The notes: generated by a model not told the origin, from the sequence alone. 64,000 nucleotides of DNA from Acidobacteriaceae bacterium (GCA_903642225.1 CAHJWI010000012.1:1-64000), one strand, 5' to 3'. Numbered from the stretch's first letter, positions 35,923-45,496 are shown. Made by a program: numbers and translations.

Positions 35923-38169
35923 ATGGACATGAAGATCTGCATCTGTTCACTCGCGGTTGCTGCTGCGTTTGCTTTCAATGTTCCAGAACTGATCTGCCAA
36001 CAGGCTATGTCCAGCACGACATCAGCAGCTGTAGCCGACTCCACGGCAGAGCTGAGCATGTATGTGGGCCGCTACCAGCGCGAGGGGAATCCCGATGAAG
36101 TGCAGGCCGTGTACGTGCGTGCAGGCGCGCTGACCCTGGACGACGAGCGGCTCTATCCGGAGGTATGGAAGGCTGAATCGCCGGATCACTTCGTGTTGCA
36201 CTCGGAAGAGGGCGAAGCGCAGCACCTCGTTTTCCATCGGAGCCTGGCTGGGCCGGTGACAGGCTACAGCCTTGCTGTTGCGAAGTCGCCGGAGGTGAAC
36301 TACATCCGCCTCTCACGAGATGGAGTGCCGATGAACCACGGCCAGCTCTACGTGAGATCAGAAGTGATGGTGCCGGCGCGAGACGGGGTCAAGCTGCATG
36401 TGGTCTTGCTGCGTCCGCAGGGTAGTGAGGCGGATGGCCCGCCCTTGCCGATACTGCTGGACCGCACTCCGTATGGAGCCGGCGGCACGAACGGTTCAGT
36501 CAACTACGCGAAGCCGGAGTTGGCGGCAAGCGGATATATCTTTGTGTACGCCGATATTCGCGGCCGGTATGGCTCGCAGGGCCAGTTCGTCATGAATCGT
36601 CCTGTGGTGCACGCCATGGGTGATCACAGCGACCCAAAGCTGGTGGATGAGAGCAGCGATACGTACGACACGGTGGCTTGGCTGGTCAAAAATCTGCCGA
36701 ACAACAATGGCCGGGTGGGTGTGCTTGGCATATCGTATCCGGGTTTTCTGGCGATGATGGCGGGTGTGGACCATCATCCTGCAGTCAAGGCGATCAGCCC
36801 GCAGGCACCAATGACGGATGTGTGGATGGGTGACGACTTCTTCCATAACGGTGCGATGCGCCAGACCTACGTGTTCGATTATGCGATTGGCTTGGAGAGT
36901 GGGAAGACCACGACGTTTCCTGAGGCGTCAGGCGACAACTACGATTATTTCTTGACCCACGTGAACTTTGCCGGTGCTGCAGATGCGGCGAAGATCGATC
37001 TCCTTCCAACGATCAGGCACGTGATAGATGAGCCGAGCTACACGCAGAGCTGGCAGGCAATGGCTGTGCAACGGCATTTGGGCAAGCCGGAGGTTCCGAC
37101 GTTGGAGACGGGCGGCTTCTTTGACCAAGAAGACATGTGGGGCACGCAGGCAGAGTATGCGGCGCTGAGCGCACATGAGGATCGCAGCGATTTCGGCCAC
37201 AAGGCATATTTGGCGCTGGGTCCCTGGAACCATGGTGGCTGGTATGGTGCGGGACGCACATTGGGCTCGCTCGATTTTGGCGAACCTACGGGGAGCGAGT
37301 ATCGGAAGAGGATCGAGGCCCCGTTCTTCGAGCGCTACCTGAAGGACAAGTCAGGTTTCAATGAGATGGCTGACGCAACGGCCTTTCGCACAGGTGTAAA
37401 CCAGTGGCAGACGTATGAGGCGTGGCCGCCCGTGAAAGGCTTTACGTCGGCGAAGCTGTACCTAGCTGCCGGGGGAACGCTGGGCTTTGCACCGCAGGCG
37501 GGCGGTGCTGGTGCGGTCACGTATGTGAGCGACCCGGCAAACCCGATTCCGTACCGGGAGCGGCCGATCCAGCCGACGTACGGCAAGGGATCGAAGTGGC
37601 GCACGTGGCTCGCTGAAGATCAGCAGTTCCTGAAAGATCGCAAGGACATGGCGCGTTTCAGGTCACTCGCTTTGGCTGACGATACGACCGTGACCGGGGA
37701 TGTGATTGCGGACGTTTTTGCGTCGACGACCGGGACCGATGGTGACTTCGTGGTGAAGCTGATCGATGAGTATCCGACGGATGCTGCGAACGGGATGGGT
37801 GGGTTCCAGAGCATGGTTGTGGAGGAAATCTTCCGTGGCCGGTACCGGAAGAGCTTCGAGCACCCAGAGGCAATCACCGCCGGCAAGGTGGAAGAGTACA
37901 GGTGGAGTCTGCATGCTGCGGATCACACTTTCCTGAAGGGGCACCGGATGCTGGTGACGGTTCAGTCAACATGGTTTCCGCTGTATGATCGCAATCCGCA
38001 GACATTTGTGGAACGGATTCCGGTGGCACCGGCGGAGGCGTACAAGCCTGCGACCATTTCGATTATGACGTCGGAGAAGTATCCGTCTCACCTGGAGGTG
38101 CTGCGACCGACGACGGAGTTGCACCCTGATTTGCGGGTCGCAAGCGAGCCACTGGCTCTGACCAAGTGA
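35923..38169 (+). CDS. CocE/NonD family alpha/beta hydrolase (X-Pro dipeptidyl-peptidase S15-like)
   Basis: About 748 aa, secreted: the Met at 35923 or 35929 opens a signal peptide (ICICSLAVAAAFAFNVPELICQQA). Residues ~20-130 form an N-terminal extension. The hydrolase core has VPARDGVKLHVVLLRP, ILLDRTPYGAGG, GYIFVYADIRGRYGSQGQF and the nucleophile elbow VGVLGISYPGFLAMM. Other typical blocks are SPQAPMTDVW and LGPWNHGGW with the catalytic His. A C-terminal jelly-roll (~520-750) completes the S15/CocE fold. The family hydrolyses esters or amides such as acyl-amino esters or X-Pro peptides. The next Nudix gene overlaps its stop by 1 nt (TGATG), so they are probably coupled. Confidence 0.9.
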   Translation: MDMKICICSLAVAAAFAFNVPELICQQAMSSTTSAAVADSTAELSMYVGRYQREGNPDEVQAVYVRAGALTLDDERLYPEVWKAESPDHFVLHSEEGEAQHLVFHRSLAGPVTGYSLAVAKSPEVNYIRLSRDGVPMNHGQLYVRSEVMVPARDGVKLHVVLLRPQGSEADGPPLPILLDRTPYGAGGTNGSVNYAKPELAASGYIFVYADIRGRYGSQGQFVMNRPVVHAMGDHSDPKLVDESSDTYDTVAWLVKNLPNNNGRVGVLGISYPGFLAMMAGVDHHPAVKAISPQAPMTDVWMGDDFFHNGAMRQTYVFDYAIGLESGKTTTFPEASGDNYDYFLTHVNFAGAADAAKIDLLPTIRHVIDEPSYTQSWQAMAVQRHLGKPEVPTLETGGFFDQEDMWGTQAEYAALSAHEDRSDFGHKAYLALGPWNHGGWYGAGRTLGSLDFGEPTGSEYRKRIEAPFFERYLKDKSGFNEMADATAFRTGVNQWQTYEAWPPVKGFTSAKLYLAAGGTLGFAPQAGGAGAVTYVSDPANPIPYRERPIQPTYGKGSKWRTWLAEDQQFLKDRKDMARFRSLALADDTTVTGDVIADVFASTTGTDGDFVVKLIDEYPTDAANGMGGFQSMVVEEIFRGRYRKSFEHPEAITAGKVEEYRWSLHAADHTFLKGHRMLVTVQSTWFPLYDRNPQTFVERIPVAPAEAYKPATISIMTSEKYPSHLEVLRPTTELHPDLRVASEPLALTK

Positions 38170-38780
38170 TGAACGACGAGCCCGACTACAGGACGATGCA
38201 CACCGGGCCGGTTGCGCATGCAGATGTGCCTGTGAAGACATTGTCAAGCCGCGAGGTGTACCGCAACAGGTGGACCCGTTTGCGTGAGGATGCGATCGTG
38301 CATGTGGACGGGACGCCTGGAATCTATGGAGTGGTAGACAAGGATCCTGCGTGCATCGTGATTCCTCTGGAGCGGACAGCTGAGGGGGACTTCATCACGC
38401 TGGTGCACCAGTTTCGGTACACGGTGCAGGGCAGCTACTTTGAGCTGCCGCAGGGTGGCTGGGAGATGGGTGACGTCGACTTGGAACAGCTGGCGCGCGG
38501 TGAACTGCGAGAGGAGACCGGGTTGCGTGCGAGACGCATGACACAGCTGGGTACCAACTGGATTGCGTACGGGGCGATGCGGCAGAAGCATGCCGTGTGG
38601 CTGGCTGAAGAGCTGACGCAGGGCGCGAGCGAGCTTGAGGTGGAGGAAACCGGGCTGACGGTGCATCGCGTTGCGGTGGCGGAGTTTGAGCGGATGATGC
38701 TGGATGGGCGGGTGATGGACAACTGCACGATGGCTGCGTGGGCGATGTACCTGGTGTGGAGTCGCTACAGGGCAGCATAG
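38169..38780 (+). CDS. Nudix hydrolase (ADP-ribose pyrophosphatase-like)
   Basis: 203 aa. The start ATG shares one base with the preceding stop. It hydrolyses a nucleoside-diphosphate-linked compound; the ligand cannot be read here. A beta-rich N-terminus (LSSREVYRNRWTRLREDAIVH) resembles ADP-ribose pyrophosphatases. The Nudix box is FELPQGGWEMGDVDLEQLAR followed by GELREETGL. The usual Arg before E-L-x-E-E is Gly and the first acidic position is shifted by one, a variant seen in this subfamily. GQ and YGAMRQKHAVWLAEEL follow. It is the last gene of the CocE pair and ends near a GGGAGGG hairpin. Confidence 0.88.
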   Translation: MNDEPDYRTMHTGPVAHADVPVKTLSSREVYRNRWTRLREDAIVHVDGTPGIYGVVDKDPACIVIPLERTAEGDFITLVHQFRYTVQGSYFELPQGGWEMGDVDLEQLARGELREETGLRARRMTQLGTNWIAYGAMRQKHAVWLAEELTQGASELEVEETGLTVHRVAVAEFERMMLDGRVMDNCTMAAWAMYLVWSRYRAA

Positions 38781-38792
38781 CAGGCCGGTTAC

Positions 38793-38809
38793 GGGAGGGT
38801 ACCCCTCCC
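38793..38809 (+). terminator. Short hairpin after the Nudix gene
   Basis: GGGAGGG pairs with CCCTCCC over a 3-nt TAC loop, 13 nt after the stop. There is no T run on the plus strand, so it is at best a weak terminator. Confidence 0.45.
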
Positions 38810-38953
38810 ATTGGCGTCTAAGTTCCTGAATTCAATGGATCGGGGATGGAAGATCGGATGGTTGGTGGTCGGAGCGACCCAAGTTCTCTCGATAGAGGCG
38901 TTTGAGCGACCTTGCACCGATCTCGCGGCAGCCACTTTGTGTTGACTGGTGGA

Positions 38954-40219
38954 TTACTGGACGGTTTTCATGCGGCGGTTCATGAAGTCCTGCAGGACGT
39001 AGCTGCCGAGGCGCTCGGGGCTGGTGAAATAGGCCTTTCCTCGGCACATGGCGCTGACTTTCTGAACGAATTGCATAAGGGCGAAGTCCTGCGCGAGCAT
39101 AAAGGTGTTGATGACAATGCCGGCGCGCTTGCAGCGATTCACTTCTTCCAGAGTTTCGGCGATGACGAGGGGGTCGAGGCCGAAGGCGTTTTTGTAAATG
39201 CGGCCGTCGGGCATGGTGAGGGCGCTGGGCTTGCCGTCGGTGATCATGACAATCTGCTTCATGTCCTTGTTCGAGCGGCGCAGGATGCGCTGTGCGACGC
39301 GGAGGCCCTCGCGGGTATTGGTGTACCAGGGGCCTACCTTGACGCGGGCGACCTGCTGGACGGGCATTTCTTCGGCGGAGTCGTGGAAGAGGACGAGGTG
39401 GAGGGTGTCGCCGGGAAACTGGGTTTTGATGAGGTGGGCGAGCGCCATGGCGACGCGCTTGGCCGGGGTGAAGCGGTCTTCGCCGTACAGGATCATGCTG
39501 TGCGAGCAGTCGAGCATGACGACGGTGGCGCAGCTGCTTTGATACTCGGACTGGCGGATGACGAGGTCTTCGTAGTCGACGTTGAGAGGGAGCGTGAGGC
39601 CCTCGCGGGACATGGCGTTGGAGAGGGTGGCGTTGACGTCGAGGTTCATCACGTCGCCGAACTCGTAGGCCTTGCTGGAACCGGAGCTCTCGACGCCGCT
39701 AGCCTCGAAGCGGGTGTCGTGGCGTCCTGAGACGGCACGGCCCATGCCACCGAGAAGGTCGCGGAGGGTTTTATAACCGAGGAAGTCCATGCTCTTGTCG
39801 GTGACCTGGAAGCGTGCATCGCCCTGGGGTGGGGCGGGCTGGTCGATTTGGCCCTGGCCGTTGGCGTGATCGACTTTGCCGTCGTCGAACTTGCCGGGCT
39901 GTTGCTGCTGGCCCTGGATGAAATTCTCGTTTTCCATCCGCTGCATGAGGTCGCTGAGCATCTGCTCGCGACCTTCGTCGGACATGTCTTCGTATTTCTG
40001 CTGGTCGGCTTCGTTGAGGAAGTCGCCGGATTCCATGAGCTGTCGCAGGGCTTCGCGCAGGTTTTCCATGGTGTGCTCGCCGTTGAGTTCCTGGAACTGG
40101 CTGAAGGGATCCTGAAAGCCGGAGTCGAGCAGGAAGTCGGAGAGCGCCTGCATGACATCGTCGAGCGCGAGTTCGCTGGCGAGGTCGCCGGTGTATTTGG
40201 TGTAGCGGGTGCGTTTCAT
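38954..40219 (-). CDS. VWA-domain protein paired with a MoxR-type ATPase
   Basis: 421 aa from ATG 40219, the Met that starts [26 protein letters not shown] lies upstream. The N-terminal third is helical and Gln/Met-rich ([19 protein letters not shown]). Residues ~220-400 form a von Willebrand A domain: MIDAS DCSHSM (DxSxS), conserved Thr in TFVHD-like text ([11 protein letters not shown]) and [12 protein letters not shown]. This layout matches the ChlD/CoxE-like partners of MoxR AAA+ proteins, which work together in metal insertion or protein maturation. The ATPase gene lies directly upstream on the same strand, separated by a 98-nt spacer holding a hairpin. The client protein is unknown. Confidence 0.88.
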   Translation of the reverse strand: MKRTRYTKYTGDLASELALDDVMQALSDFLLDSGFQDPFSQFQELNGEHTMENLREALRQLMESGDFLNEADQQKYEDMSDEGREQMLSDLMQRMENENFIQGQQQQPGKFDDGKVDHANGQGQIDQPAPPQGDARFQVTDKSMDFLGYKTLRDLLGGMGRAVSGRHDTRFEASGVESSGSSKAYEFGDVMNLDVNATLSNAMSREGLTLPLNVDYEDLVIRQSEYQSSCATVVMLDCSHSMILYGEDRFTPAKRVAMALAHLIKTQFPGDTLHLVLFHDSAEEMPVQQVARVKVGPWYTNTREGLRVAQRILRRSNKDMKQIVMITDGKPSALTMPDGRIYKNAFGLDPLVIAETLEEVNRCKRAGIVINTFMLAQDFALMQFVQKVSAMCRGKAYFTSPERLGSYVLQDFMNRRMKTVQ

Positions 40220-40265
40220 GCAGGAGCCTCTTGAGCGATCGGTTGAAGTATTGGCTCTTGAGAAA

Positions 40266-40291
40266 CCCATGTCTCAGAAGCGAGACATGGG
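40266..40291. repeat. Perfect 10-bp-stem palindrome between the AAA and VWA genes
   Basis: CCCATGTCTC pairs with GAGACATGGG around AGAAGC. It resembles short palindromic (REP-like) elements that I associate with acidobacterial intergenic DNA, but a genome search is required to show repetition. On the minus strand it lies between the ATPase stop and the VWA start, so it could also be an attenuating or stabilising stem within the operon. Confidence 0.6.
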
Positions 40292-40317
40292 GCATCCACA
40301 GTGTGCGAGAGTTCGCG

Positions 40318-41883
40318 TTAGTTGAAGCCGCGCTTGGTGCGGTTGCGTTGGTAGTCCTGCTGTTCGCGTTCCTTGTCGCGCACCTCTTCGGCGAAGTTAG
40401 CGGCACGGTCTTTGCGGGTGTTGCGCTCTGCGGCGGTAAAGTTGCGCTCTTCGTTGCGGGTGAGGCGCTTGTGGGCGGTCATGCCTTCAAGGAGGAACTC
40501 TGCGGCAGAGACCAGCGCTTCGTTGCTTGCGCGCTTTTCCAGGCCGAGTGGCTTGAGCTTGTCGAAGAGGCCCTGGATCTGCTGAAGTTCTTTGAGGGAG
40601 TCTTCCGCCGCGCTGGCGTCAGAGAGCTGGACGCTGCCGCCGAGGTTGAACCACTGCTCGATTTGCTGGGTGTTGGTGTCGGCGAAATAGCCGTCGAAGG
40701 TGCGTGCGACGGCGGTGCGGATGATCTCGCGCACGACGGTGTCGGCGCCGCGCATCTCGCCTTCGTATTCAAGTTCAATTTTGCCGGTAATGCCTGGCAG
40801 CGCGGTGTAGATGTCGCCGATGCGCGGGACGGCGACGGTCTCGTCGTGAGTAAGGGCGCGACGCTCTGCGTTGGAGAGGACGAGCTCCATGGTGGAGATG
40901 GGCAACCGTTGTGAAACGCCGCTGCGCTTGTCGACGCGCTTGTCTTCGCGGGCGACGAAGGCGATCTGCTCGACGGCTTCGCGGATGTACTTGGGGATGT
41001 GGATGTCGATCTGAGGACGTGTGACCCAGGCCTCCTGCTGTGTAACGGAGATGGCCTGCTCGAGGGAGTCAAGGTAGTGCGTGCGGATTTCGGAGCCGAT
41101 GCGGTCCTTCAGCGGCGTGACAATCTTACCGCGGGCTGTGTAGTCCTCTGGGTTGGCGGAGAAGGTGATGGCGACATCGAGCTGGAGGCGGACGGGGTAG
41201 CCCTTAATCTGCACGTCGCCTTCCTGCATGATGTTGAAGAGAGCAACCTGGATTTTGCCTGCGAGGTCGGGCACCTCGTTGACGGCGAAGATGCCGCGAT
41301 TGGCGCGGGGCAAGAGGCCGTAGTGCATGGTGAGTTCACTGCTGAGCTGCTCGCCGGAGCGGGCGGCCTTGATTGGGTCAACGTCGCCGATGAGGTCGGC
41401 TACGGTCACGTCGGGTGTGGCGAGTTTTTCGACAAAGCGGTCGTCCGGTGTGAGCCAGGCGATGGGGGTGTCGTCACCCTTTTCGGCGATCAGATTCTTG
41501 GAGGTCTGCGAGAGCGGCTTGTACGGGTTATCGCGGATTTCTGAGCCGGCGATGTAGGGTACAAGCGGATCGAGCAGGGTGGTGAGGCCGCGCAGGATGC
41601 GGCTTTTGGCCTGGCCGCGCAGGCCGAGGAGGATGAAGTTCTGGCGCGAGAGGACGGCGTTGACGATCTGGGGGACGACAGTGTCTTCGTAGCCGACGAT
41701 GCCGGGGAAGATGGGTGCCTTTGCGCGAATCTTCGTGATGAGGTTGTCGCGGAGCTCGTCCTTGACGGAACGGGAAACGCGCTCCGCGTGCCACTCGCTG
41801 CTGCGGAGTTGACCTAGGGTTGTTGGCAGATTTCGCGACTCGCTTGAGGAAGCGGGCTGCAGGGTGGTCTGTGTGGTTGCCAT
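40318..41883 (-). CDS. MoxR/ChlI-type AAA+ ATPase
   Basis: 521 aa. AAA+ region ~45-330: FPGIVGYEDTVVPQIVNAVL, Walker A LGLRGQAKSRILRGL (GxxGxxKS), long insert with LIGDVDPIKA, and Walker B RGIFAVNEVPDL. The Walker B Asp before Glu is Asn (NE instead of DE); sensor text is VAITFSANPEDYT and VKDRIGSEIRTHY. The remaining ~190 residues are mostly helical and charged (LTRNEERNFTAAERNTRKDR). Bacterial relatives are annotated as magnesium chelatase ChlI subunits or MoxR proteins and act with a VWA partner. That partner is the next gene on the same strand. Not obviously part of chlorophyll metabolism, since no other such genes are near. Confidence 0.85.
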   Translation of the reverse strand: MATTQTTLQPASSSESRNLPTTLGQLRSSEWHAERVSRSVKDELRDNLITKIRAKAPIFPGIVGYEDTVVPQIVNAVLSRQNFILLGLRGQAKSRILRGLTTLLDPLVPYIAGSEIRDNPYKPLSQTSKNLIAEKGDDTPIAWLTPDDRFVEKLATPDVTVADLIGDVDPIKAARSGEQLSSELTMHYGLLPRANRGIFAVNEVPDLAGKIQVALFNIMQEGDVQIKGYPVRLQLDVAITFSANPEDYTARGKIVTPLKDRIGSEIRTHYLDSLEQAISVTQQEAWVTRPQIDIHIPKYIREAVEQIAFVAREDKRVDKRSGVSQRLPISTMELVLSNAERRALTHDETVAVPRIGDIYTALPGITGKIELEYEGEMRGADTVVREIIRTAVARTFDGYFADTNTQQIEQWFNLGGSVQLSDASAAEDSLKELQQIQGLFDKLKPLGLEKRASNEALVSAAEFLLEGMTAHKRLTRNEERNFTAAERNTRKDRAANFAEEVRDKEREQQDYQRNRTKRGFN

Positions 41884-42043
41884 CTATTGCAAGTATACGA
41901 GCGGCGGCAGGCATGGTGCGCGAACCGGCAGCGTGGTGCGGTGGGATGAGGGTGCCGTATGTTGACAGGCTGAATGATGACCGGAGAGTACAAAGCTGCA
42001 GCGGTATAGAAGGGTCGCCATACCGCTGCGCTTGCGATGAGGG

Positions 42044-43120
42044 TTAGCGGAAGGAAGCGGCTAGCTGGCTGGAAGCAAAGTCCTCCGCCGCTTTCGCCTG
42101 TTGGACCACGGCACCCATGCCGAAGAATTCGTGCGTGGTGCCGGGGTAGACGCGGTAGGTGACGGTGTTGCCCTCTTTTTTAAGTTTTGCGGCGTAGGCG
42201 ACGCCATCACTTTGAAGCGGATCGAGTTCGGCCGCGATGATGGTGGTTGGTGGCAGGTTGCTAAGACCTGCATTGATGGGGGCGACCTGTGGGCTGTTTG
42301 TCTCGGAGGGATCGATGTAGAACGAGGAGAAGTACTTGAGCTCAGGTGTGTAGAGGGGTAGTGCGGAATTGGTGTAGAGGATGTCGGAGGTCTGTTTGAG
42401 ATTGCTGCTGGTGATGGGATAAATGAGCAGCTGATGGGTGGGTGCCTGGAGCCCCTTGATGCGGGCCGCAATGGCCACCTCTGTGGCGAGGTTGCCGCCG
42501 GCACTTTCACCGGCGACGGCGACCTTGGTGGAAATGCCGTTGTACACGCCGATGTTGTTGAGGATCCACTCGTAGGAGGCGATGGCGTCGCGGAGAGCAG
42601 CGGGGAATGGTGCCTCGGGTGCTTTGCGGTATTCCACAGAAACGACGATGCTGTTGCTCCCTACCGCAAGGGCACGCGCGCTGGCGTCGTACGTGTCGAT
42701 TGTTGCAATGACGAAACCGCCACCGTGAAAATAGAGTGTCACCGGGAAGGGGCCGGTACCGGCGGGAGTGTAGATGCGGATGGGGATCTGATTGGCATCG
42801 GGACCCGGGATGGTTACCCCATCTGTAATTTTGCCGACCGGTTGGGGCGCGGGTTGCACGTTGGCGCCGCGCGCGATGATTTTCGCTGCGTCCTGGGCTG
42901 AGAACTGCTGCCGTGCGTCCTGCGGAGTGAGCTGAAGGAGGGGTGTGCCCTTGATGAGGTCGTACAAGCCGATGACCTCGGCCATCTGCGGGTCGAGCTT
43001 TTGGAGAATTTGCGCGCTGGTAAGGGGCTGAGTGGTGGCGGCGACCTGCGCGGAAAGAGGCGCGATGGACAGGAGGGCGGCGATACCCGCTTTGATGAGT
43101 TGCTGGGGAGAGGTCGGCAT
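42044..43120 (-). CDS. Secreted alpha/beta hydrolase, hormone-sensitive lipase (HSL) type
   Basis: 358 aa from ATG 43120, the start of a signal peptide (PQQLIKAGIAALLSIAPLSA-QVA). Fold-3/HSL signatures: oxyanion hole HGGG in LYFHGGGFVIATID, YRKAPEAPFPAALRDA, nucleophile Ser in VAVAGESAGGNLATEVA, catalytic Asp in AAELDPLQSDG and His in PGTTHEFFGMG. This set is complete, so an active carboxylesterase or lipase acting in the periplasm or outside is expected. The substrate is not predictable. It lies between the MoxR-type gene and an acyltransferase, both on the minus strand, with gaps that suggest separate transcripts. Confidence 0.92.
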   Translation of the reverse strand: MPTSPQQLIKAGIAALLSIAPLSAQVAATTQPLTSAQILQKLDPQMAEVIGLYDLIKGTPLLQLTPQDARQQFSAQDAAKIIARGANVQPAPQPVGKITDGVTIPGPDANQIPIRIYTPAGTGPFPVTLYFHGGGFVIATIDTYDASARALAVGSNSIVVSVEYRKAPEAPFPAALRDAIASYEWILNNIGVYNGISTKVAVAGESAGGNLATEVAIAARIKGLQAPTHQLLIYPITSSNLKQTSDILYTNSALPLYTPELKYFSSFYIDPSETNSPQVAPINAGLSNLPPTTIIAAELDPLQSDGVAYAAKLKKEGNTVTYRVYPGTTHEFFGMGAVVQQAKAAEDFASSQLAASFR

Positions 43121-43318
43121 GGATGGCGCTCGTTTGTGGGATGGCCGGGTAACCCGGTTAGGGCGTGAGATGCACGCTGTGAAGGCCGGCCAACGCCAAC
43201 AACCCACGCCAGCCGCCGCCATGTTAATTGGGCAAACAGGTTCTTGATTGAATCCAAAAGTGTCGCCTGCCGGCAGCAAGTGTCACAGGGAGTTGACTTC
43301 GCCGAATGTGCTGCCCTT

Positions 43319-44494
43319 CTAAAACTGGGAGTCTGGCGTGTCGCGGGTGGATAGGAGGGCGGGGAAGCGGTCCGGGGCAGCGCGTTGGTGTTCCAGCTTC
43401 TGGATAACGGAGCGGCCGAGGCGTATGCCGGGCTTTTCGATCCACTGCCATGCGGCGAGTGCGAGCGGAAGTGTAAGAAGCAGCGTGAGTAGGTACTCTG
43501 CGCAGAACTGGAATTTAGCTGAACCTGCCCACGTGTGGCGTGCGGCTTCAACCAGGAGAAAACGCTCGACATAGCGGGCCACGTAGAAGTGCAGAAGGTA
43601 GAGGCTGAACGACACCTTGCCCAGCAGCACGGTGACCGGGTTTACCAGCAGCCGCCACGGATATGCGACCAGCGCCAGGACCAGCAGCAGAAGAATCAGG
43701 CTTTCTGAGGTGAGCTTGTTAATGGAAAAGGGGAGGGCGTAGATATAGAGAACACCAAAGGCAGCGAGCAGGCAGGCTGAGATGGAGCGGCGGTCTTCCG
43801 CGTCAAGGCGATCGCTGGGTGCAAGCCACTTTCGCCAGACGAAGAACCCACACGCGCCGAGCAAAAACGTGGGGTAGTTTGCCGGCAATGACTGATACAG
43901 CCAGAAGCCTTCCGCGCCGGCATGGTTCGCGATTCTGGGTGCGATGAAGTACGCGAACGCGGTGCAGAGGCAGAGCGGGGCTAAGGCCTGTATCGGCGTG
44001 CGGACCCATCGGAAGAGCAGGGGCAGTGTCATGTAGAACGCCGCTTCTGTGGCAACGGACCAGGCACCGGCTGCACCGCTGGTGATAGTGGATGGCGAGA
44101 AGTCAGACAGGTAGACCATGCTGAGTAGAGCGTGAGGCATGGTACCCATTGCCTGCGGCCACAGCCAGTATGTGAGAGCCACGGAGACGTACAGCATGGG
44201 CGTGATGCGAAAAAATCGGCGCAGGATGAAGATGAGCGTGGGACGCGCCTCATGCCGGCGGTTGCTGTGGCTCATGTAGAGGGTAAAGGCGCTGACAAGG
44301 AAGAAGAGTTGCACGCCGCGTTGGCCTGCGAACGCGACCATAAGCAGAAGCGCCGGGCGCAACGGCAGGATGTGGTCCGGCCCCCAGTACACTGCGTGTA
44401 CCAGCATCACGTTCAGAATGGCAATGCCGCGCAGCGCATCCAGTTGGCCGAGGTGCCATTTGATGGTCTGCTGCGCTGGGGGGTGGTCGTTCAT
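43319..44494 (-). CDS. Acyltransferase 3 family membrane protein (OafA/YrhL-like)
   Basis: 391 aa with about ten membrane helices. The start is LDALRGIAILNVMLVHAVYWG, with the His-containing 'R-G-I-A-x-x-x-V-x-x-x-H' motif, followed by AGQRGVQLFFLVSAFTLYMS, RFFRITPMLYVSV, GAWSVATEAAFYMTLPLLF (the W-S-x-x-x-E motif), and LLGKVSFSLYLLHFYVARYVERFL near the C-terminus. These enzymes O-acylate sugars such as LPS or exopolysaccharide across the inner membrane. A link with the window's polysaccharide locus is possible but it lies 30 kb away and is not in the same operon. Confidence 0.93.
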   Translation of the reverse strand: MNDHPPAQQTIKWHLGQLDALRGIAILNVMLVHAVYWGPDHILPLRPALLLMVAFAGQRGVQLFFLVSAFTLYMSHSNRRHEARPTLIFILRRFFRITPMLYVSVALTYWLWPQAMGTMPHALLSMVYLSDFSPSTITSGAAGAWSVATEAAFYMTLPLLFRWVRTPIQALAPLCLCTAFAYFIAPRIANHAGAEGFWLYQSLPANYPTFLLGACGFFVWRKWLAPSDRLDAEDRRSISACLLAAFGVLYIYALPFSINKLTSESLILLLLVLALVAYPWRLLVNPVTVLLGKVSFSLYLLHFYVARYVERFLLVEAARHTWAGSAKFQFCAEYLLTLLLTLPLALAAWQWIEKPGIRLGRSVIQKLEHQRAAPDRFPALLSTRDTPDSQF

Positions 44495-44534
44495 GGGCTG
44501 AGTATAGCCACGCGCCTCTAAGCGCTGCCCAAGC

Positions 44535-44846
44535 TTAGTTGTCGAGTTCGTCCAGGAGGCCCTGCATCTCTGAAGCGGCGTGGGTGTTGGCGGTGCGTTG
44601 CGCGGCTGCGAGGCCTGCGTGTAGGCGGGCGATGGCTTCGTCGTTCCGGTTCGCTTTGGCTAGGGTTTGGGCAGACATCTGGTAGGCGGGGACGTAGTCC
44701 GGATTGAGTTCAGTGGTGGTGTTGAACTCGGCGAGGGCCGCGTCGGTGTTGCCGCTGGAGAGGTGCGCCATGGCAAGGCCGTAGCGTGCGAAGCTGTCGG
44801 ATGGGTTTTGCTGCAGGATGTCGGAGAGCATGGCGATCTTGTCCAT
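44535..44846 (-). CDS. Small tetratricopeptide (TPR) protein
   Basis: 103 aa from ATG 44846. Two to three TPR-like helix pairs are seen: DSFARYGLAMAHLSSGNTDA then ALAEFNTTTELNPDY, and PAYQMSAQTLAKANRNDEAI. These mediate protein-protein contacts; the partner is unknown. The frame is open far upstream but that segment only mirrors the divergent thioesterase gene. Start sites face each other with 76 nt between, so both genes share a promoter region. Confidence 0.75.
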   Translation of the reverse strand: MDKIAMLSDILQQNPSDSFARYGLAMAHLSSGNTDAALAEFNTTTELNPDYVPAYQMSAQTLAKANRNDEAIARLHAGLAAAQRTANTHAASEMQGLLDELDN

Positions 44847-44922
44847 GGGTGTATTGTTCGCGGATGTGAGGCGGGGTGCAAGCTGAGCGCGGGACGTAGC
44901 GCGGGACGTAGACTGAACAGGT

Positions 44923-45441
44923 ATGGAACAACAGCTCAGGACGGTGCGGGAATCGCAGGCGGAGCGCAGCGAGATCATCTTTCCGGGTGATACGAACTCG
45001 TTGGGCAATCTGTTTGGCGGAAAGCTGATGCAGTTCATCGACCTGGTTGGGGCGGTGGCGGCGTATCGGCATGCGCGGGCGATCCTGGTGGTGACGGCAT
45101 CGATGGATGGCCTGGATTTTGTGGCACCGGTACATGTGGGGGATCTGCTGATCCTGAAAGCGAGCGTGAACCGGGCGTTCCGCACGAGCATGGAAGTTGG
45201 CGTGAAGGCGATGGTCGAGGACCCGAAAACGCGCGCTTTGCGGCATGTATCCACGGCGTATGTGACCTATGTGGCTGTGGACGGGACGGGAACGCCGGTG
45301 CCGGTGGACGCGATTGTGCCGGAGACGGAGCACGAGGAGCGCCGGTATGCGGATGCGCTGCGCAGGCGGGAAAGCCGGTCCGGTGAAGTAAAGCGGAAGC
45401 GGGAAATGCGGAAGCAATTAGCGGAAGACTGGCATGTGTAA
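44923..45441 (+). CDS. Acyl-CoA thioesterase (YciA/hotdog family)
   Basis: 172 aa, cytoplasmic. The hotdog signature is TNSLGNLFGGKLMQFIDLVG, in which Asn and the helix Asp sit at the catalytic positions, followed by AAYRHARAILVVTASMDGLDFVAPVHVGD and NRAFRTSMEVGVKAMVED. It hydrolyses acyl-CoA esters. The C-terminal ~35 residues are charged (RRYADALRRRESRSGEVKRK), longer than the usual YciA. Its ATG follows the divergent TPR gene; a clear ribosome site is not obvious (GAACAGGT upstream). Confidence 0.9.
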   Translation: MEQQLRTVRESQAERSEIIFPGDTNSLGNLFGGKLMQFIDLVGAVAAYRHARAILVVTASMDGLDFVAPVHVGDLLILKASVNRAFRTSMEVGVKAMVEDPKTRALRHVSTAYVTYVAVDGTGTPVPVDAIVPETEHEERRYADALRRRESRSGEVKRKREMRKQLAEDWHV

Positions 45442-45496
45442 GGCCAGCTTAAGAGTAAGTAGGAAGTGAGCAAGTCGTAAGTTTGAAGGGTTGATC

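Noticed and set aside
40231-40914. Long plus-strand frame over the MoxR-type gene
   Set aside because: It is antisense to a full-length conserved gene and has no recognisable motif.
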